Assembly (NCBI RefSeq): GCF_002091635.1
Contig: NZ_BDAC01000014.1
Coordinates: 1-64,000 of the forward strand
Length of the DNA: 64,000 nucleotides
Origin: Pseudomonas indica NBRC 103045
GTDB taxonomy: Bacteria > Pseudomonadota > Gammaproteobacteria > Pseudomonadales > Pseudomonadaceae
Reading direction: 5' to 3'
The position numbers were made by a program, and so were the translations under genes. The notes beneath the pieces were generated by a model. The model was not told the DNA's origin and made no database searches. It was given only the letters and a program-made list of their open reading frames with translations. Below are positions 38,138 to 47,072 of the stretch, piece by piece; positions within the stretch are counted from its first letter, which is position 1, and every line of letters starts with the position of its first letter.

Positions 38138-38563
38138 TTATCCAGTTCGGGTCAGGTCAAGTGCGTGGGTGCGGTAGCGGATCTCGTAGCGGGATGGCAA
38201 CGCCACGGCTCCGGCGTCAGCGTCCTCCGGGTCCCACTCGCAATCGACTTCGCGGACGGCCAAAGCAAGGCCACCGAGATTGGTGTCGCTCATCAGCGCT
38301 GTGTGGGCAGCGACCACCGCCAGATCGGCTTGGTCGAAGGCATCGTCCCCACGGGCCACGGCTACCAAACGGACCATCAGCAATCGGTCGACGAGGTTGT
38401 TGGCATGCGCCGTGATGCTGTCGCCTTCGGCAAATACCAGCAGTGCGGGGCTGGCCTCTCGCGTCACCGGCACGGTCGGAAACCGTAGAACCGGGACAGG
38501 CGCCACCGCAGAAATCAGGCGTGCGACGACCTCCCGCAAGATGCGCTCGCGGATGGAGTTCAT
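38138..38563 (-). CDS. Tail terminator / minor tail protein U-like
   Basis: 141 residues. MNSIRERILREVVARLISAVAPVPVLRFPTVPV and a conserved central PALLVFAEGDS match phage minor tail protein U-like proteins that cap the tail tube. Position directly after the head-tail joining gene supports it. Confidence 0.7.
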   Translation of the reverse strand: MNSIRERILREVVARLISAVAPVPVLRFPTVPVTREASPALLVFAEGDSITAHANNLVDRLLMVRLVAVARGDDAFDQADLAVVAAHTALMSDTNLGGLALAVREVDCEWDPEDADAGAVALPSRYEIRYRTHALDLTRTG

Positions 38564-38575
38564 GAACGGGAGTCC

Positions 38576-38860
38576 TCAGAGTCGAGAAAGTGAAGCGCGC
38601 TTTTCGCTGCCGTCGCCGATGCTGCGGATATCGCGGACGCGGTAATCGCTGCCACCGATGGCGACGGTGTCGCCTGCTGCCAGGCTCGGCAACGCCGAGG
38701 CTGGAAAACGCATGGTGTAGTCGGTGGACAGGGCCAGCCCATCGAGTACGGTTTCGTCTGGCGAGCGGAAGTCGACAGCGACGGTTTGACCATCGACTTC
38801 CGCATCCACCAGCAAGCCAGATCGTGCAGCGGCGTCGTAGAAATCCTCGATGCGCAGCAT
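38576..38860 (-). CDS. Head-tail joining protein (FII-like)
   Basis: 94 residues. MLRIEDFYDAAARSGLLVDAEVDGQTVAVDFRSPDE resembles the ATP-binding sugar-transporter-like/gpFII head-tail attachment family. The ATG at 38860 overlaps the capsid gene stop by one base. It closes the filled head and offers the tail docking surface. Confidence 0.75.
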   Translation of the reverse strand: MLRIEDFYDAAARSGLLVDAEVDGQTVAVDFRSPDETVLDGLALSTDYTMRFPASALPSLAAGDTVAIGGSDYRVRDIRSIGDGSEKRASLSRL

Positions 38861-39861
38861 CACACCGTCAGCTTCACGAGCACACCGGGGCGGTGGCACA
38901 TGGGTAGCGGGTTGGACTGGGTATGCAGATCGGTACCCCGATCGAACTTGCGCGGCTCCTGCTTGGCATAGAGCGTCTGCCCGATGGTGTTGACCGTCTC
39001 GTTGAAGTCGGCCGGCGCGAAGTAAGTGCCAAAGGTATCCACCGTGCCCAGAGGGAAGGCATGCGCCTCGCCAGCCGCGATGAAGCGACGGGTGGTGCCA
39101 GACGGATCGGTCGCCTGTCCGCGATACTCCTCGAAGGTGATGCCGGCGTAGGTGAAGCCACGGCGCACGTCGTTGATCAGGATCGCGCCCTGCTGCCAGT
39201 TTTCGAAGGCCTTCTCGACCTTGGCATGACCGGTCAGCGCGGTGAAGAACTCGGGCGAGCACAGGCAGTGCACGCCGCTCATGAACTCGCCCTTGAGGTT
39301 GTCCTCGATCGCGGCCAGGGTCGCGAGGCATTTCGACTTCACATTGGTGCCGGCGTTGCCGAGGTCAAAGGCGATGGTCTGCGGCGTGATGTCGAACTCG
39401 TCGAACAGGTCGTACAGCACAGAGCCGTCGGCATCGAGAATGACACCCTTGAGCGCACCCATGCGCAGGTGTTCCAGCGTGATCGCATGCTTGTTGCGCA
39501 TGGTCTCCAGGTGGCGTGCGATGACGCCTGCGACGGCTTCCGTTTCGGTCTCCGAGCCAAAGGCGCGGATGCCCTGAACTTCCTCGGGCAGGACGACATC
39601 GTCGTGCGGGATATGCGGGATCACGAACGAGCGCAGGGTGCGCTTTCCTCTTACACCGACCGTGCCCGGCGCGCCCGGCGGCAGCGTGGGTAGCAGGTTC
39701 AACACGCCGTTCATCTCCTCGACGATGACCTGCCGCTGGCGCACCGGCTTGGCCGGCATCAGGCCCAGGTCCTCGATGCGGCCGTAGCGGTTGGGAAGAA
39801 TGTTGATGGCCGCCGTGAGCGCTGCCATCGAGAACGCGGGATTGGAAAAGGGGTTCTGCAT
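38860..39861 (-). CDS. Major capsid protein (lambda gpE family)
   Basis: 333 residues, usual length. N-terminal MQNPFSNPAFSMAALTAAINILPNRYGRI and the later PHDDVVLPEEVQGIRAFG, plus KFDRGTDLHTQSNPLPMCHRPGVLVKLTV at the C-terminus, are the E-type capsid signature, with HK97-like fold. Forms the icosahedral shell with the decoration protein. Confidence 0.92.
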   Translation of the reverse strand: MQNPFSNPAFSMAALTAAINILPNRYGRIEDLGLMPAKPVRQRQVIVEEMNGVLNLLPTLPPGAPGTVGVRGKRTLRSFVIPHIPHDDVVLPEEVQGIRAFGSETETEAVAGVIARHLETMRNKHAITLEHLRMGALKGVILDADGSVLYDLFDEFDITPQTIAFDLGNAGTNVKSKCLATLAAIEDNLKGEFMSGVHCLCSPEFFTALTGHAKVEKAFENWQQGAILINDVRRGFTYAGITFEEYRGQATDPSGTTRRFIAAGEAHAFPLGTVDTFGTYFAPADFNETVNTIGQTLYAKQEPRKFDRGTDLHTQSNPLPMCHRPGVLVKLTV

Positions 39862-39876
39862 GGTGTGTCTCCTAGA

Positions 39877-40254
39877 TCAGGCAGCGATTCGGACGAGGAC
39901 ACCACGCGCTTCGAGCTGAGCGATCGCGGTGGTCTTCTCGGTGGGGGTGATGGCGACCGGCCACACCAAGGCATGGCTGGCGACGATGGCGTGGCGGGTG
40001 ATCAGCAGCGCGTCCTCGCGGTCGATCAGGGTCGCGTCCACATCGGCGGCGAGCACGCCAACCGCGTTCTCGGTGCCGTCGGTAGCAGCTGGGTCGAGCG
40101 CTTTCAGCTTGCCGGTCGTGCTGTCGCGGCCGACGACGGCACCGAGCAGCAGGTTCTGACCGGCAGCGACCGTGGCAAGGTCGCGTGAATAGAGGTTCGG
40201 TGCCTCGTACTTGAGGAGATCACCGAGGTTGTTGGTTTCCGAAATGGCAGGCAT
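39877..40254 (-). CDS. Head decoration protein (gpD-like)
   Basis: 125 residues. Includes SRDLATVAAGQNLLLGAVVGRDSTTGKLKAL and a conserved TAIAQLEARGVLVRI end, the lambda gpD pattern. It binds three-fold sites of the expanded capsid. It sits between protease and capsid as in lambda. Confidence 0.88.
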   Translation of the reverse strand: MPAISETNNLGDLLKYEAPNLYSRDLATVAAGQNLLLGAVVGRDSTTGKLKALDPAATDGTENAVGVLAADVDATLIDREDALLITRHAIVASHALVWPVAITPTEKTTAIAQLEARGVLVRIAA

Positions 40255-40257
40255 GGC

Positions 40258-40626
40258 TTACTCCTTCGTGGCGAGTTTTTTGACGGCGGCAACAACCAGG
40301 CTGCTCTCCGGTCGCATGGTGGTTCCCGCATCGGCGGTGATGCGCGAGGCAATCTCAGGTTGTTCGGCGCGAGCCTCGAGCAGTGCGCGGCGGACCTGAG
40401 CCTCGGTCATCCCGGAGGCAAGGAACTCCGCCGTGCGCTGCGGTGTACCGGCGATCAGACAGATCTCGGCAATGGCTTGTGCCTCGATACGGCCGTTGGT
40501 GGTCGCACCGGTGATCGATGCGGCCAAGGGCGGTGCTGCGGGCTCTTGCGCTGGTGTATCTGCCGGGTCCGGCGTGATCTCCGTATCGGGGTCGTCCAGA
40601 GGGCGCTGCTGTTCTTGGTTGGTCAT
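40258..40626 (-). CDS. Putative in-frame capsid scaffold nested in protease gene
   Basis: 122 residues from ATG 40626 in the protease frame: an acidic, proline-rich N-terminus (PDPADTPAQEPAAPP) followed by a helix-rich part (GRIEAQAIAEICLIAGTPQRTAEFLASGMTEAQVRRALLEAR). This is the lambda C/Nu3 arrangement. Internal initiation itself is not shown by the sequence. Confidence 0.5.
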   Translation of the reverse strand: MTNQEQQRPLDDPDTEITPDPADTPAQEPAAPPLAASITGATTNGRIEAQAIAEICLIAGTPQRTAEFLASGMTEAQVRRALLEARAEQPEIASRITADAGTTMRPESSLVVAAVKKLATKE

Positions 40627-41577
40627 GGTTTGCTCCAAATGAGAGTGTTGATGGCTGAAAACTTGATGGCTGGCGTTCCGTGCCACGGGCGAGGCGCGGG
40701 CTTGTGGGCGGCGCTTCGCGGTATTGGCACTGGGTGTCGCCAGTCGGCGTTGGGCATCCAACGCGTTGGAGAACTCGACCAAGACCTGGTCGAAACTCAT
40801 CACGGCGTCGGCCAGTCCTGTGGCGACCGCCGCATCCCCGAAGATCAAGCCTGCTTCCGTCGCCTGCACGGCATCGCTGTCCAGACCGCGCATCCGCGCG
40901 ACTTGGTCGACGAAGATCCCGTACAGCCGATCGACCTCCGACTGCAGGGTGCTGGCCGCTTGTGGCGACAGCGGTGCATGGGGAGAAAAATCGTTCTTGT
41001 GGTGACCGGCATAGATCGCCGTGTAGGCAACCCCGTCCTTGGCATCCTTGACGGACTGGTCAACGTGGAGGGCAATGACACCGATGGAGCCCACCCCAGC
41101 GGTTTGGGACAGGGTCAGCCGCGATGCAGCGGCCGCGATGGCGTAAGCCGCCGAGTACGCCGAGTCGTTGGCGTGCGCCCAGACCGGCTTGATGTCGTTG
41201 GCGGCGCGAATCCGTTCGGCCAGCTCGAACACGCCACCGGCCTCACCGCCGGGGGAGTCGAGATCGAGCAGGATGCCGTTGACCTGTGGGTCCGCGAGCG
41301 CCGCGTCGAGCCGTGCAGCGATCTCGCCATAGGAGGTCAGGCCAGAGGCCGCCTCCAGCCCCATTGCCCGCCGCACCAGCGTGCCGTGTACCGGGATGAT
41401 CGCGATACCGAGCTGCCCAGCCGAGGCGCTGGCCTTTGGGGCGGGAAGCGGGATGGCGGTATCGATGTCCGGCAGCCCGATGCGCGGACCGAGGACGGAC
41501 AGAATCACGTCCAATTTCGAACGCGCAATGAGGAGCGGCGTCCCGTAGAGACGGGACGCCAGGTGTACGAGCTGCAT
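40258..41577 (-). CDS. S49 head maturation protease with C-terminal scaffold region
   Basis: 439 residues. The N-terminal two thirds is a ClpP/SppA-fold S49 peptidase: LDSPGGEAGGVFELAERI and the catalytic Ser in TAGVGSIGVIALH. A proline-rich link leads to an acidic helical tail that starts with an internal ATG (40624-40626) at MTNQEQQRPLDD. In lambda the C gene contains the scaffold Nu3 as such an internal start, so a separate scaffold product 40258-40626 is likely. Confidence 0.88.
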   Translation of the reverse strand: MQLVHLASRLYGTPLLIARSKLDVILSVLGPRIGLPDIDTAIPLPAPKASASAGQLGIAIIPVHGTLVRRAMGLEAASGLTSYGEIAARLDAALADPQVNGILLDLDSPGGEAGGVFELAERIRAANDIKPVWAHANDSAYSAAYAIAAAASRLTLSQTAGVGSIGVIALHVDQSVKDAKDGVAYTAIYAGHHKNDFSPHAPLSPQAASTLQSEVDRLYGIFVDQVARMRGLDSDAVQATEAGLIFGDAAVATGLADAVMSFDQVLVEFSNALDAQRRLATPSANTAKRRPQARASPVARNASHQVFSHQHSHLEQTMTNQEQQRPLDDPDTEITPDPADTPAQEPAAPPLAASITGATTNGRIEAQAIAEICLIAGTPQRTAEFLASGMTEAQVRRALLEARAEQPEIASRITADAGTTMRPESSLVVAAVKKLATKE

Positions 41578-41578
41578 G

Positions 41579-43063
41579 TCAGTTGTCCTGGAGTTCTTGC
41601 GCCGGAGCCGGGGTGGCCGTCGCGATGGGCGCTTTGTCGTGGCGCGGGTCGGAATCGAAAACCAAGCCGAGCTCGTCGGCTCGTTGGTTGTCGGTGGCGA
41701 TCTCGCGGTCGATGTCTTCGGCGTCGTAGCCGAAGGCCGAAATGGCTTCGGAGCGTGAAAGCAGTCCGGCGCGAATCGCGGTGAGCATCGCGTCGAACTC
41801 CTTCTTCGGATCGACCCACTGCCAGCCCTGCGGAATCCACTTCACGGCCAGGTAGTCACGCTTGCGATCGCTGAAGCCGGGCAGATCGAGTGTGCCTTCG
41901 AGCGCGGCTTGTTCCATCCATGCCCGCCAGATTGGTCGGCAGAGCTGGTGAACGATCACGCCATGCTGGATCGCCTCACAGCGGCGACGAAACTCCAGCA
42001 GGCCTGCACGAATCGAGGAGTAATTCACCTGCGTGAGATCCCCGGTGAGCATCTCGTAAGTGATGCCCATCGCGGCCGCCACTGCCCGGAACTGCATGCG
42101 CAAGAACTCGGCGTAGCTGGCCCCGACGTCTGCCGGCTGGCTGAACTTGACGTCCTCTCCAGGCTCCAGGAGCTGCATGGTCCCGGGTTCCAGTCCGGCG
42201 AGGGACACGCCGTTGGCATCCGCCAGCCCTTCGCCCATGAGGTTGTCCTCGGGCGCCAGGCGGGTGATGAAGCCAGCGAACATTGCTGCCGTCTTCTTGC
42301 GGACCAGTTCGGCGTCGTCGTACTGGTCCAGCTCATTGAGCTTGACCAGTGCCCGCGCCAACCAGGGCTCGCCCCGGATCTGGCCAGGGCGAAGCGGGCG
42401 GAACAGGTGGATGATCTCGGAAGCTGGCACGCGCACGGTATCCATGCCACCGGTGCCCGACATCTGCGTTAGCGTCCCGTCGCCGGGATGCGAGCGATAC
42501 AGGTGGTAGGCCGTGCGCCGCCCGAGACGATCGAACTCGATGCCGGCCCGCACCACATTGCCGGACGGCAGCTCAAGATTCATCGTCGTGGGCAGATGCT
42601 CGGGTTCCAGCACCTGAAGTTGCAGGCCGACTGCCAGACCATCTTCGGGTCGGCGATAGCGCAGCCGCACCAGGACTTCTCCGCCTTCCAGCATGGCCCG
42701 GCAAGCGAGTGCCTGCAGCCCATAGAAGTCGGTCAAGCCAGCCGCGTCCGCATCGCTGCACCAGTCCCACCAAAGGGCGTGAATGGATTCCCGCAGTGCG
42801 TTGTCCGCGAGCATCGACTGCGGCTTGATGCCGGTGCCGATCGCGTTGGCGACGAAGGCTTCCACACCGGCGGCAGCCCAGGCATTGCGTCGGACCAGAT
42901 CACGGCTCTTTGCGCGCAGTTCATTCTGAGTGAAGGCCAGCGCGGCGATCGCGCCAGGGTTGCCGACCTGCCACGCGATCGCACGTCGACCGCCGCCGAT
43001 ACCGTCGTAAGTCGGCGACGGGCCGCCAAACAGGCCGCGTCGAAGTTTTCCGAACCAGCTCAT
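41579..43063 (-). CDS. Portal protein (lambda gpB family)
   Basis: 494 residues, normal length. NELRAKSRDLVRRNAWAAAGVEAFVANAIGTGIKP and DWCSDADAAGLTDFYGLQALACRAMLEGGEVLVRLR are typical of the lambda portal family. It forms the dodecameric entry ring. Next to gpW-like and protease genes as in lambda. Confidence 0.92.
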   Translation of the reverse strand: MSWFGKLRRGLFGGPSPTYDGIGGGRRAIAWQVGNPGAIAALAFTQNELRAKSRDLVRRNAWAAAGVEAFVANAIGTGIKPQSMLADNALRESIHALWWDWCSDADAAGLTDFYGLQALACRAMLEGGEVLVRLRYRRPEDGLAVGLQLQVLEPEHLPTTMNLELPSGNVVRAGIEFDRLGRRTAYHLYRSHPGDGTLTQMSGTGGMDTVRVPASEIIHLFRPLRPGQIRGEPWLARALVKLNELDQYDDAELVRKKTAAMFAGFITRLAPEDNLMGEGLADANGVSLAGLEPGTMQLLEPGEDVKFSQPADVGASYAEFLRMQFRAVAAAMGITYEMLTGDLTQVNYSSIRAGLLEFRRRCEAIQHGVIVHQLCRPIWRAWMEQAALEGTLDLPGFSDRKRDYLAVKWIPQGWQWVDPKKEFDAMLTAIRAGLLSRSEAISAFGYDAEDIDREIATDNQRADELGLVFDSDPRHDKAPIATATPAPAQELQDN

Positions 43064-43284
43064 CAGGTGGCCTTCCGGGTGGTGACGCGGATCTGGCGCG
43101 GAGCTCCCGGCCAGAGACCGGTGGCGACGGCGTCATCGAACAGACCGCGCTTGATCTCGCGAATGGCGGCAGCCAGCTCCTCGACGGTTCGGTATTCGAT
43201 GGTCTTGTCGCCGAAGCTGACGCGGCGCTCGCCCTTGGCCAGCGCGGATTCGAGCGCATCGAGTTGGGATTGCGTGTAGGCCAT
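43063..43284 (-). CDS. Head-tail connector gpW-like
   Basis: 73 residues: YTQSQLDALESALAKGERRVSFGDKTIEYRTVEELAAAIREIKRGL, the gpW family pattern. It stabilises packaged DNA under the portal. One-base overlap with both neighbours. Confidence 0.88.
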   Translation of the reverse strand: MAYTQSQLDALESALAKGERRVSFGDKTIEYRTVEELAAAIREIKRGLFDDAVATGLWPGAPRQIRVTTRKAT

Positions 43285-43676
43285 CAGCGATACACCACCA
43301 GGTTGATCTCGGTGGAGTCGGCAAACGACGTCGCCAACGTGGCGCAGGAGACATCGACGTACTCGGCGGTCTTCTCATCAGCGCTGGCGCGCACGATCGC
43401 AATCCGCTGTGTGCCGTTGTCGGTGCTGCTTCGTGCGAGCGCGCTCCAGCAATAGCTGGCATCCGGCATGGGCTGCGAGAATCGAACCCTGTAACGACCA
43501 GTGGCCAAACGCTCGACGCTCACCACGTTGAAGGCGCTGACCATCACCATGTGGTCGTTGATGTACCCAAAGCTCACCCAAGCGCGTGCGATTCCCGGGT
43601 GGTCACGGTTCGCCTTGATGCCCACTTCGAGACCCACACGGGCTGCCAGCGCAGCAATGCGTTCGGACAGAGACAT
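43284..43676 (-). CDS. Tail-fibre-like protein placed in head module
   Basis: 130 residues. A short helical start (MSLSERIAALAARVGLEVG) is followed by a beta-sandwich pattern (VSAFNVVSVERLATGRYRVRFSQPMPDASYCW), as in the C-terminal domain of many phage tail fibres. Such proteins normally lie near the tail tip, so its place between terminase and gpW is odd. One-base overlaps on both sides mean it is part of the late operon. Confidence 0.65.
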   Translation of the reverse strand: MSLSERIAALAARVGLEVGIKANRDHPGIARAWVSFGYINDHMVMVSAFNVVSVERLATGRYRVRFSQPMPDASYCWSALARSSTDNGTQRIAIVRASADEKTAEYVDVSCATLATSFADSTEINLVVYR

Positions 43677-44167
43677 TACGCAAGCGCCCCTTCAAACACG
43701 GCCACGAAGTCAGTGTCCGCGTCCCCGATGGCGCTGAGCGCAATCGCCCCGATGTTCTCGCGCGCCTGCTGCTGCTCGATCACTGTCAGCGTCTGCGCAG
43801 CATCGAAGCGCACGCGGTTGTTGACGGCGGCAAGCAGCGCGTCGAGGCCGCTGGTCCCGTCCTGCAATAACTGCTGGATCTCGATCAGCGTGTCATAGGC
43901 AGCATCGGCGCCGCCCAGGATCTCAGTCTTGAGCGTGTCCAGCAGCGTGACGATCTTGGTTGACGAGTAGGTGGTGGTCAGCGCCACGTTGGCGTCGTCG
44001 ATGCCGGTGCCGCTCAGTACGGCTGACTGGAGCTCGTTGATGGCCGCCACCAGACTCGACTTGTCGGTGGTGGTCAGGCTCGCCAGCGTGCCGGTCTTGC
44101 TGTTGAGCGTGTTGAACTCCTGGGCGATGCGAATTACCAGGCTCTCGATACGGGTTTGCAAACTCAT
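43676..44167 (-). CDS. Phage fibre-like coiled-coil protein
   Basis: 163 residues. Begins MSLQTRIESLVIRIAQEFNTL, resembling the start of the neighbouring fibre-like protein, then a helical coiled-coil-like body (ATTTYSSTKIVTLLDTLKTEILGGADAAYDTLIEIQQLL) of the tail-fibre shaft type. The shared N-terminus suggests both proteins attach to one site. Function is inferred. Confidence 0.65.
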   Translation of the reverse strand: MSLQTRIESLVIRIAQEFNTLNSKTGTLASLTTTDKSSLVAAINELQSAVLSGTGIDDANVALTTTYSSTKIVTLLDTLKTEILGGADAAYDTLIEIQQLLQDGTSGLDALLAAVNNRVRFDAAQTLTVIEQQQARENIGAIALSAIGDADTDFVAVFEGALA

Positions 44168-44184
44168 GGGATGTCCTTCTTTGT

Positions 44185-46146
44185 TCAGGAGAGCCAGCGG
44201 CTGCGCACCAACTGGCGTGCGCGGCGACTTGGCCCAGAAACAGCGAGGCCACCGCGTTGGGTGGCCTCGTCAGTCGTCGTGGTGGTCACAGGATCAGGCG
44301 GGTCTGCCATCCCCAGTTGTCGCTCCAGCTCACGCCAATGGCGTTCGTCGAAGCGATCCAGTCCTGCCGCTGACGCGGCGGCGCGTGCGTAGACGTAGCA
44401 GTCCAGTGCCTCGTTGCGTTCGCGCATCTTTTGCCACTCCCGGATGGGAAAACCATTCCGGTCGCGGCGGGTGATGAGTTGTTCCGCGCAGAGCTGCTGG
44501 ATGAACTCCGCGTCCACATGCGGCAGATGGATGAATCCGGCCGGATAGATCGCGGTGATACCGTCCTCGGCCACATCCGCCGATTTGCGCAGGTTGTTGT
44601 AGAGCTCGAGCTTGGCAATGCCGACCGCGACCGAGAACACCTTGATGCCTCGGCGCAGTTTCTTGCCGCCCTTCGAGATATCCACGGCAGTGGGCGTCCC
44701 GATCAGAGCTGCACCGCGCGCGACGCCTTTGACCGCCATGACACGCGGGTCCCGACTGGCCCGCACGAAGGAATAGGCCTCTTGGGTGGCAAACCCGGTG
44801 TCCACGGCAAACCGTGCCAGCGGCAGTGCCGCGCCGGATGCATGCGTCCAGTTCTCCGCGAGCAGATCCGCCAGTTGTTTCCAAACCGCGTCGCGGGCCG
44901 TATCGCCCATCAACACGCGATGCTCGACCAGCCAGGATTCCTTGCCGCGCCCGAAGGCCCAAATCGAAGCCTCGATGCGGTCCTTCTGTACATCGGCGCC
45001 ACCCACCAGGAGCAGCCCACCGGGAGGGATCGATCCGACCGGGTAGTCCTCGCGACGTTCGACCAGCCGCTGCCAATCCGGCGCTTCGCCTTCCTCAACC
45101 CAGGTCTCACCCAGTTCCGTGTTCTTGAACGTCTTGATGGCTGCCGCCGACCCTGACTCCTTGCTCACGGCCAGCTCCCAGGCAACAGCGATCTCGCGCC
45201 AACTGCGCCAGCCCACCGGACTGTAAAGCGACGACAAATGGAAGCCTGCGGTCTTGGCTCCGTTCTCTGGGGCCAGTGCGCGCCACTCGCCGTGTTCCAA
45301 CATCCAGGTCTTGTGATGCTCCGAAATCGGTGCGTCGCAGGACTCGCAGACATAGGCGGCGCTCTCCGGCTGTCCTTTCTCCCATCGCAATTGTTCGAAG
45401 CGCAGCCACTGGCGATGCGAGCAATGCGGGCATGGCACAAAGTAGCGGCGCTGATCGGATGACTCATATTCGCGTTCGATGGCGCTCGCCCCAGAGATTG
45501 TCGGCGTCGAGACGATGAAGATCTTGCGCCGGGCGAAGGTTCGGGTGCGCGCCTCAGCCAGTGAAATCGCATCGCCTTCGCCCTCGACGTCCAGCGGATA
45601 GCCATCCACCTCATCGAGGAACAGGTATCGGACAGGCATCGACCGCAGTCCGACCGCGCTGTTGGCTCCGGTCATGACCAGAACGCCACCCCGGAACTCC
45701 TTCGCGAGAATGGTGTTGCCGGAGTCCCGGCTCCTGGCCGGGGCAATCAACTCGGCCAGAACACCCGACTCCTCGATCAGGGGGTCGATCCGCTGCTTGG
45801 AGTTGCGCTTGGCCATCTCCACTGTCGGCCAGACCGCCATCATTGGACCTGGCGCGTGGTGGATCACGTAGCCGATCCAGTTCGAGCCCATCTCGGTCGC
45901 GCCAAGCTGAGCGGCCTTCATGAACACCACGCGCTCGACCGGCGAGGTCGGAGACAGGCAGTCCATGATCGCCTTCAGGTACGGCGTGCGACTGGTGCGC
46001 CAGCGTCCCGGCTCGGCGGACGCCTTGCTGGAAAGCATCCGGTGCCGATCCGACCATTCGGACACGGTCAGCAATGGGTCCGGCGTCAGTCCTTCGCGCC
46101 AGGCGCGCTCGATTTCCGCCGCGCCTTCGTAGTCCACGTCTAGCAT
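44185..46146 (-). CDS. Terminase large subunit (GpA family)
   Basis: 653 residues. N-terminal ATPase: KAAQLGATEMGSNW (Walker A-like), LFLDEVDGYPLD (Walker B); a zinc pair CPHCSH...CESCD near 265-305; C-terminal nuclease domain with GADVQKDRIEASIWAFG and FAVDTGF. It cuts concatemers at cos-type sites and pumps DNA into the head. ATG 46146 overlaps the small-subunit stop (TGATG). Confidence 0.9.
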   Translation of the reverse strand: MLDVDYEGAAEIERAWREGLTPDPLLTVSEWSDRHRMLSSKASAEPGRWRTSRTPYLKAIMDCLSPTSPVERVVFMKAAQLGATEMGSNWIGYVIHHAPGPMMAVWPTVEMAKRNSKQRIDPLIEESGVLAELIAPARSRDSGNTILAKEFRGGVLVMTGANSAVGLRSMPVRYLFLDEVDGYPLDVEGEGDAISLAEARTRTFARRKIFIVSTPTISGASAIEREYESSDQRRYFVPCPHCSHRQWLRFEQLRWEKGQPESAAYVCESCDAPISEHHKTWMLEHGEWRALAPENGAKTAGFHLSSLYSPVGWRSWREIAVAWELAVSKESGSAAAIKTFKNTELGETWVEEGEAPDWQRLVERREDYPVGSIPPGGLLLVGGADVQKDRIEASIWAFGRGKESWLVEHRVLMGDTARDAVWKQLADLLAENWTHASGAALPLARFAVDTGFATQEAYSFVRASRDPRVMAVKGVARGAALIGTPTAVDISKGGKKLRRGIKVFSVAVGIAKLELYNNLRKSADVAEDGITAIYPAGFIHLPHVDAEFIQQLCAEQLITRRDRNGFPIREWQKMRERNEALDCYVYARAAASAAGLDRFDERHWRELERQLGMADPPDPVTTTTTDEATQRGGLAVSGPSRRARQLVRSRWLS

Positions 46147-46682
46147 CAGTCCACTCGAGGGTGCAGTTCGCCCAGCTCTTGCAGGTGCTCGCGCACTGCG
46201 GCCTCCAGTGCCACGTGCATGGCGTGCGGATCGACATCGAGCCTGGCAGCCATCTGCGCTGAAATGCGCGCGGGCCAGTTGAGCCACGCATCGCGCTCGG
46301 AGCGCGCCAGCTTGAACACATGCGCAATGGCCTGTGGCCGATCGACCAGCTCTCCTTTTAGGCGGGCCAGGCGCACCTTGTTGGTTTGCGCCTTGACCAC
46401 TTCGTTGACCGTGCGTGCCTGCAGCAACGACGTGCCACCAGTAGGCAAGGCAGCAGGTCCGTCGTTCGACGGTGTGCCGGTCTCCGGTACGACCACTTTG
46501 GCCGCCTTGGCACGGGTGCCTGCCTTGGGCACATCCGAGTTGCGCGCCCACTCGCGATCCGCCCGGTCGGCATCGATGGTTCCGTCAGGTTCTGGCGTGA
46601 TGCGCCCGGCTCGAATCGCCTTGTGAACAGCGGTGTCGGTCACCCCTCGGTGCCGGGCGTATGCGCGTATCGAAATGCCCAT
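46146..46682 (-). CDS. Putative terminase small subunit (Nu1-like)
   Basis: 178 residues from ATG 46682. The N-terminal part MGISIRAYARHRGVTDTAVHKAIRAGRI is a winged-helix/HTH of the Nu1 type, followed by a long helical part (ARTVNEVVKAQTNKVRLARLKGELV) that would contact the large subunit. An in-frame TTG at 46706 would add eight residues. It is the first late gene, just left of the opposite-strand insert. Confidence 0.8.
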   Translation of the reverse strand: MGISIRAYARHRGVTDTAVHKAIRAGRITPEPDGTIDADRADREWARNSDVPKAGTRAKAAKVVVPETGTPSNDGPAALPTGGTSLLQARTVNEVVKAQTNKVRLARLKGELVDRPQAIAHVFKLARSERDAWLNWPARISAQMAARLDVDPHAMHVALEAAVREHLQELGELHPRVD

Positions 46683-46734
46683 GGTGAGAACCGGCGGCTC
46701 CTTCAATCATTTGATCGCTATTCCTCTGGATTGA

Positions 46735-46762
46735 GCTTGGCTTCCATCTGGAACAGCGCGTT
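46735..46762 (+). repeat. Leader repeat, copy 1
   Basis: GCTTGGCTTC at 46735-46744 and GAACAGCGCGTT at 46751-46762, 16 bp from start to start. The downstream gene begins 50 bp after the second block. Copies 2 and 3 have identical blocks and the same spacing. Confidence 0.85.
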
Positions 46763-46800
46763 CATGGCATCACCATCAACGACGCCGTCAGGAGACGCAC

Positions 46801-46989
46801 ACGACCAAGCAAACCGACAAAGCCCTGGAAAACCTGCTGCAGCAAATCGCGCTGGATCACCTGTTCATCGACAACCTGGAGACCCGCAACAGTGATCGCC
46901 TGGACTTCCACGAGGTCAGCGTCTGGGGCGTCAAGAGCGCCCTGATCGCCGCTTACGAGGCGGGCCGGCAAGCCGCCAAACAGGACTGA
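46801..46989 (+). CDS. Small DUF6900-like protein with apparent ACG start
   Basis: 62 residues: TKQTDKALENLLQQIALDHLFIDNLETRNSDRLDFHEVSVWGVKSALIAAYEAG, which matches the DUF6900 type. The frame has no ATG, GTG or TTG before this point; AGGAG (46790-46794) lies six bases before ACG 46801 where the family has its ATG. Thus ACG is either a rare start or a start-codon mutation (T to C). First gene of the opposite-strand insert, preceded by leader copy 1. Confidence 0.65.
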   Translation, partial: TTKQTDKALENLLQQIALDHLFIDNLETRNSDRLDFHEVSVWGVKSALIAAYEAGRQAAKQD

Positions 46990-47005
46990 GAAAGAAGTAG
47001 AAGAC

Positions 47006-47033
47006 GCTTGGCTTCACTCGCGAACAGCGCGTT
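47006..47033 (+). repeat. Leader repeat, copy 2
   Basis: GCTTGGCTTC at 47006-47015 and GAACAGCGCGTT at 47022-47033, again 16 bp apart and 51 bp before the ATG of the DUF3489 gene. Confidence 0.85.
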
Positions 47034-47072
47034 CATCAGGTCACGCCATCAACCACTCCAAAGGAGCAGCAC

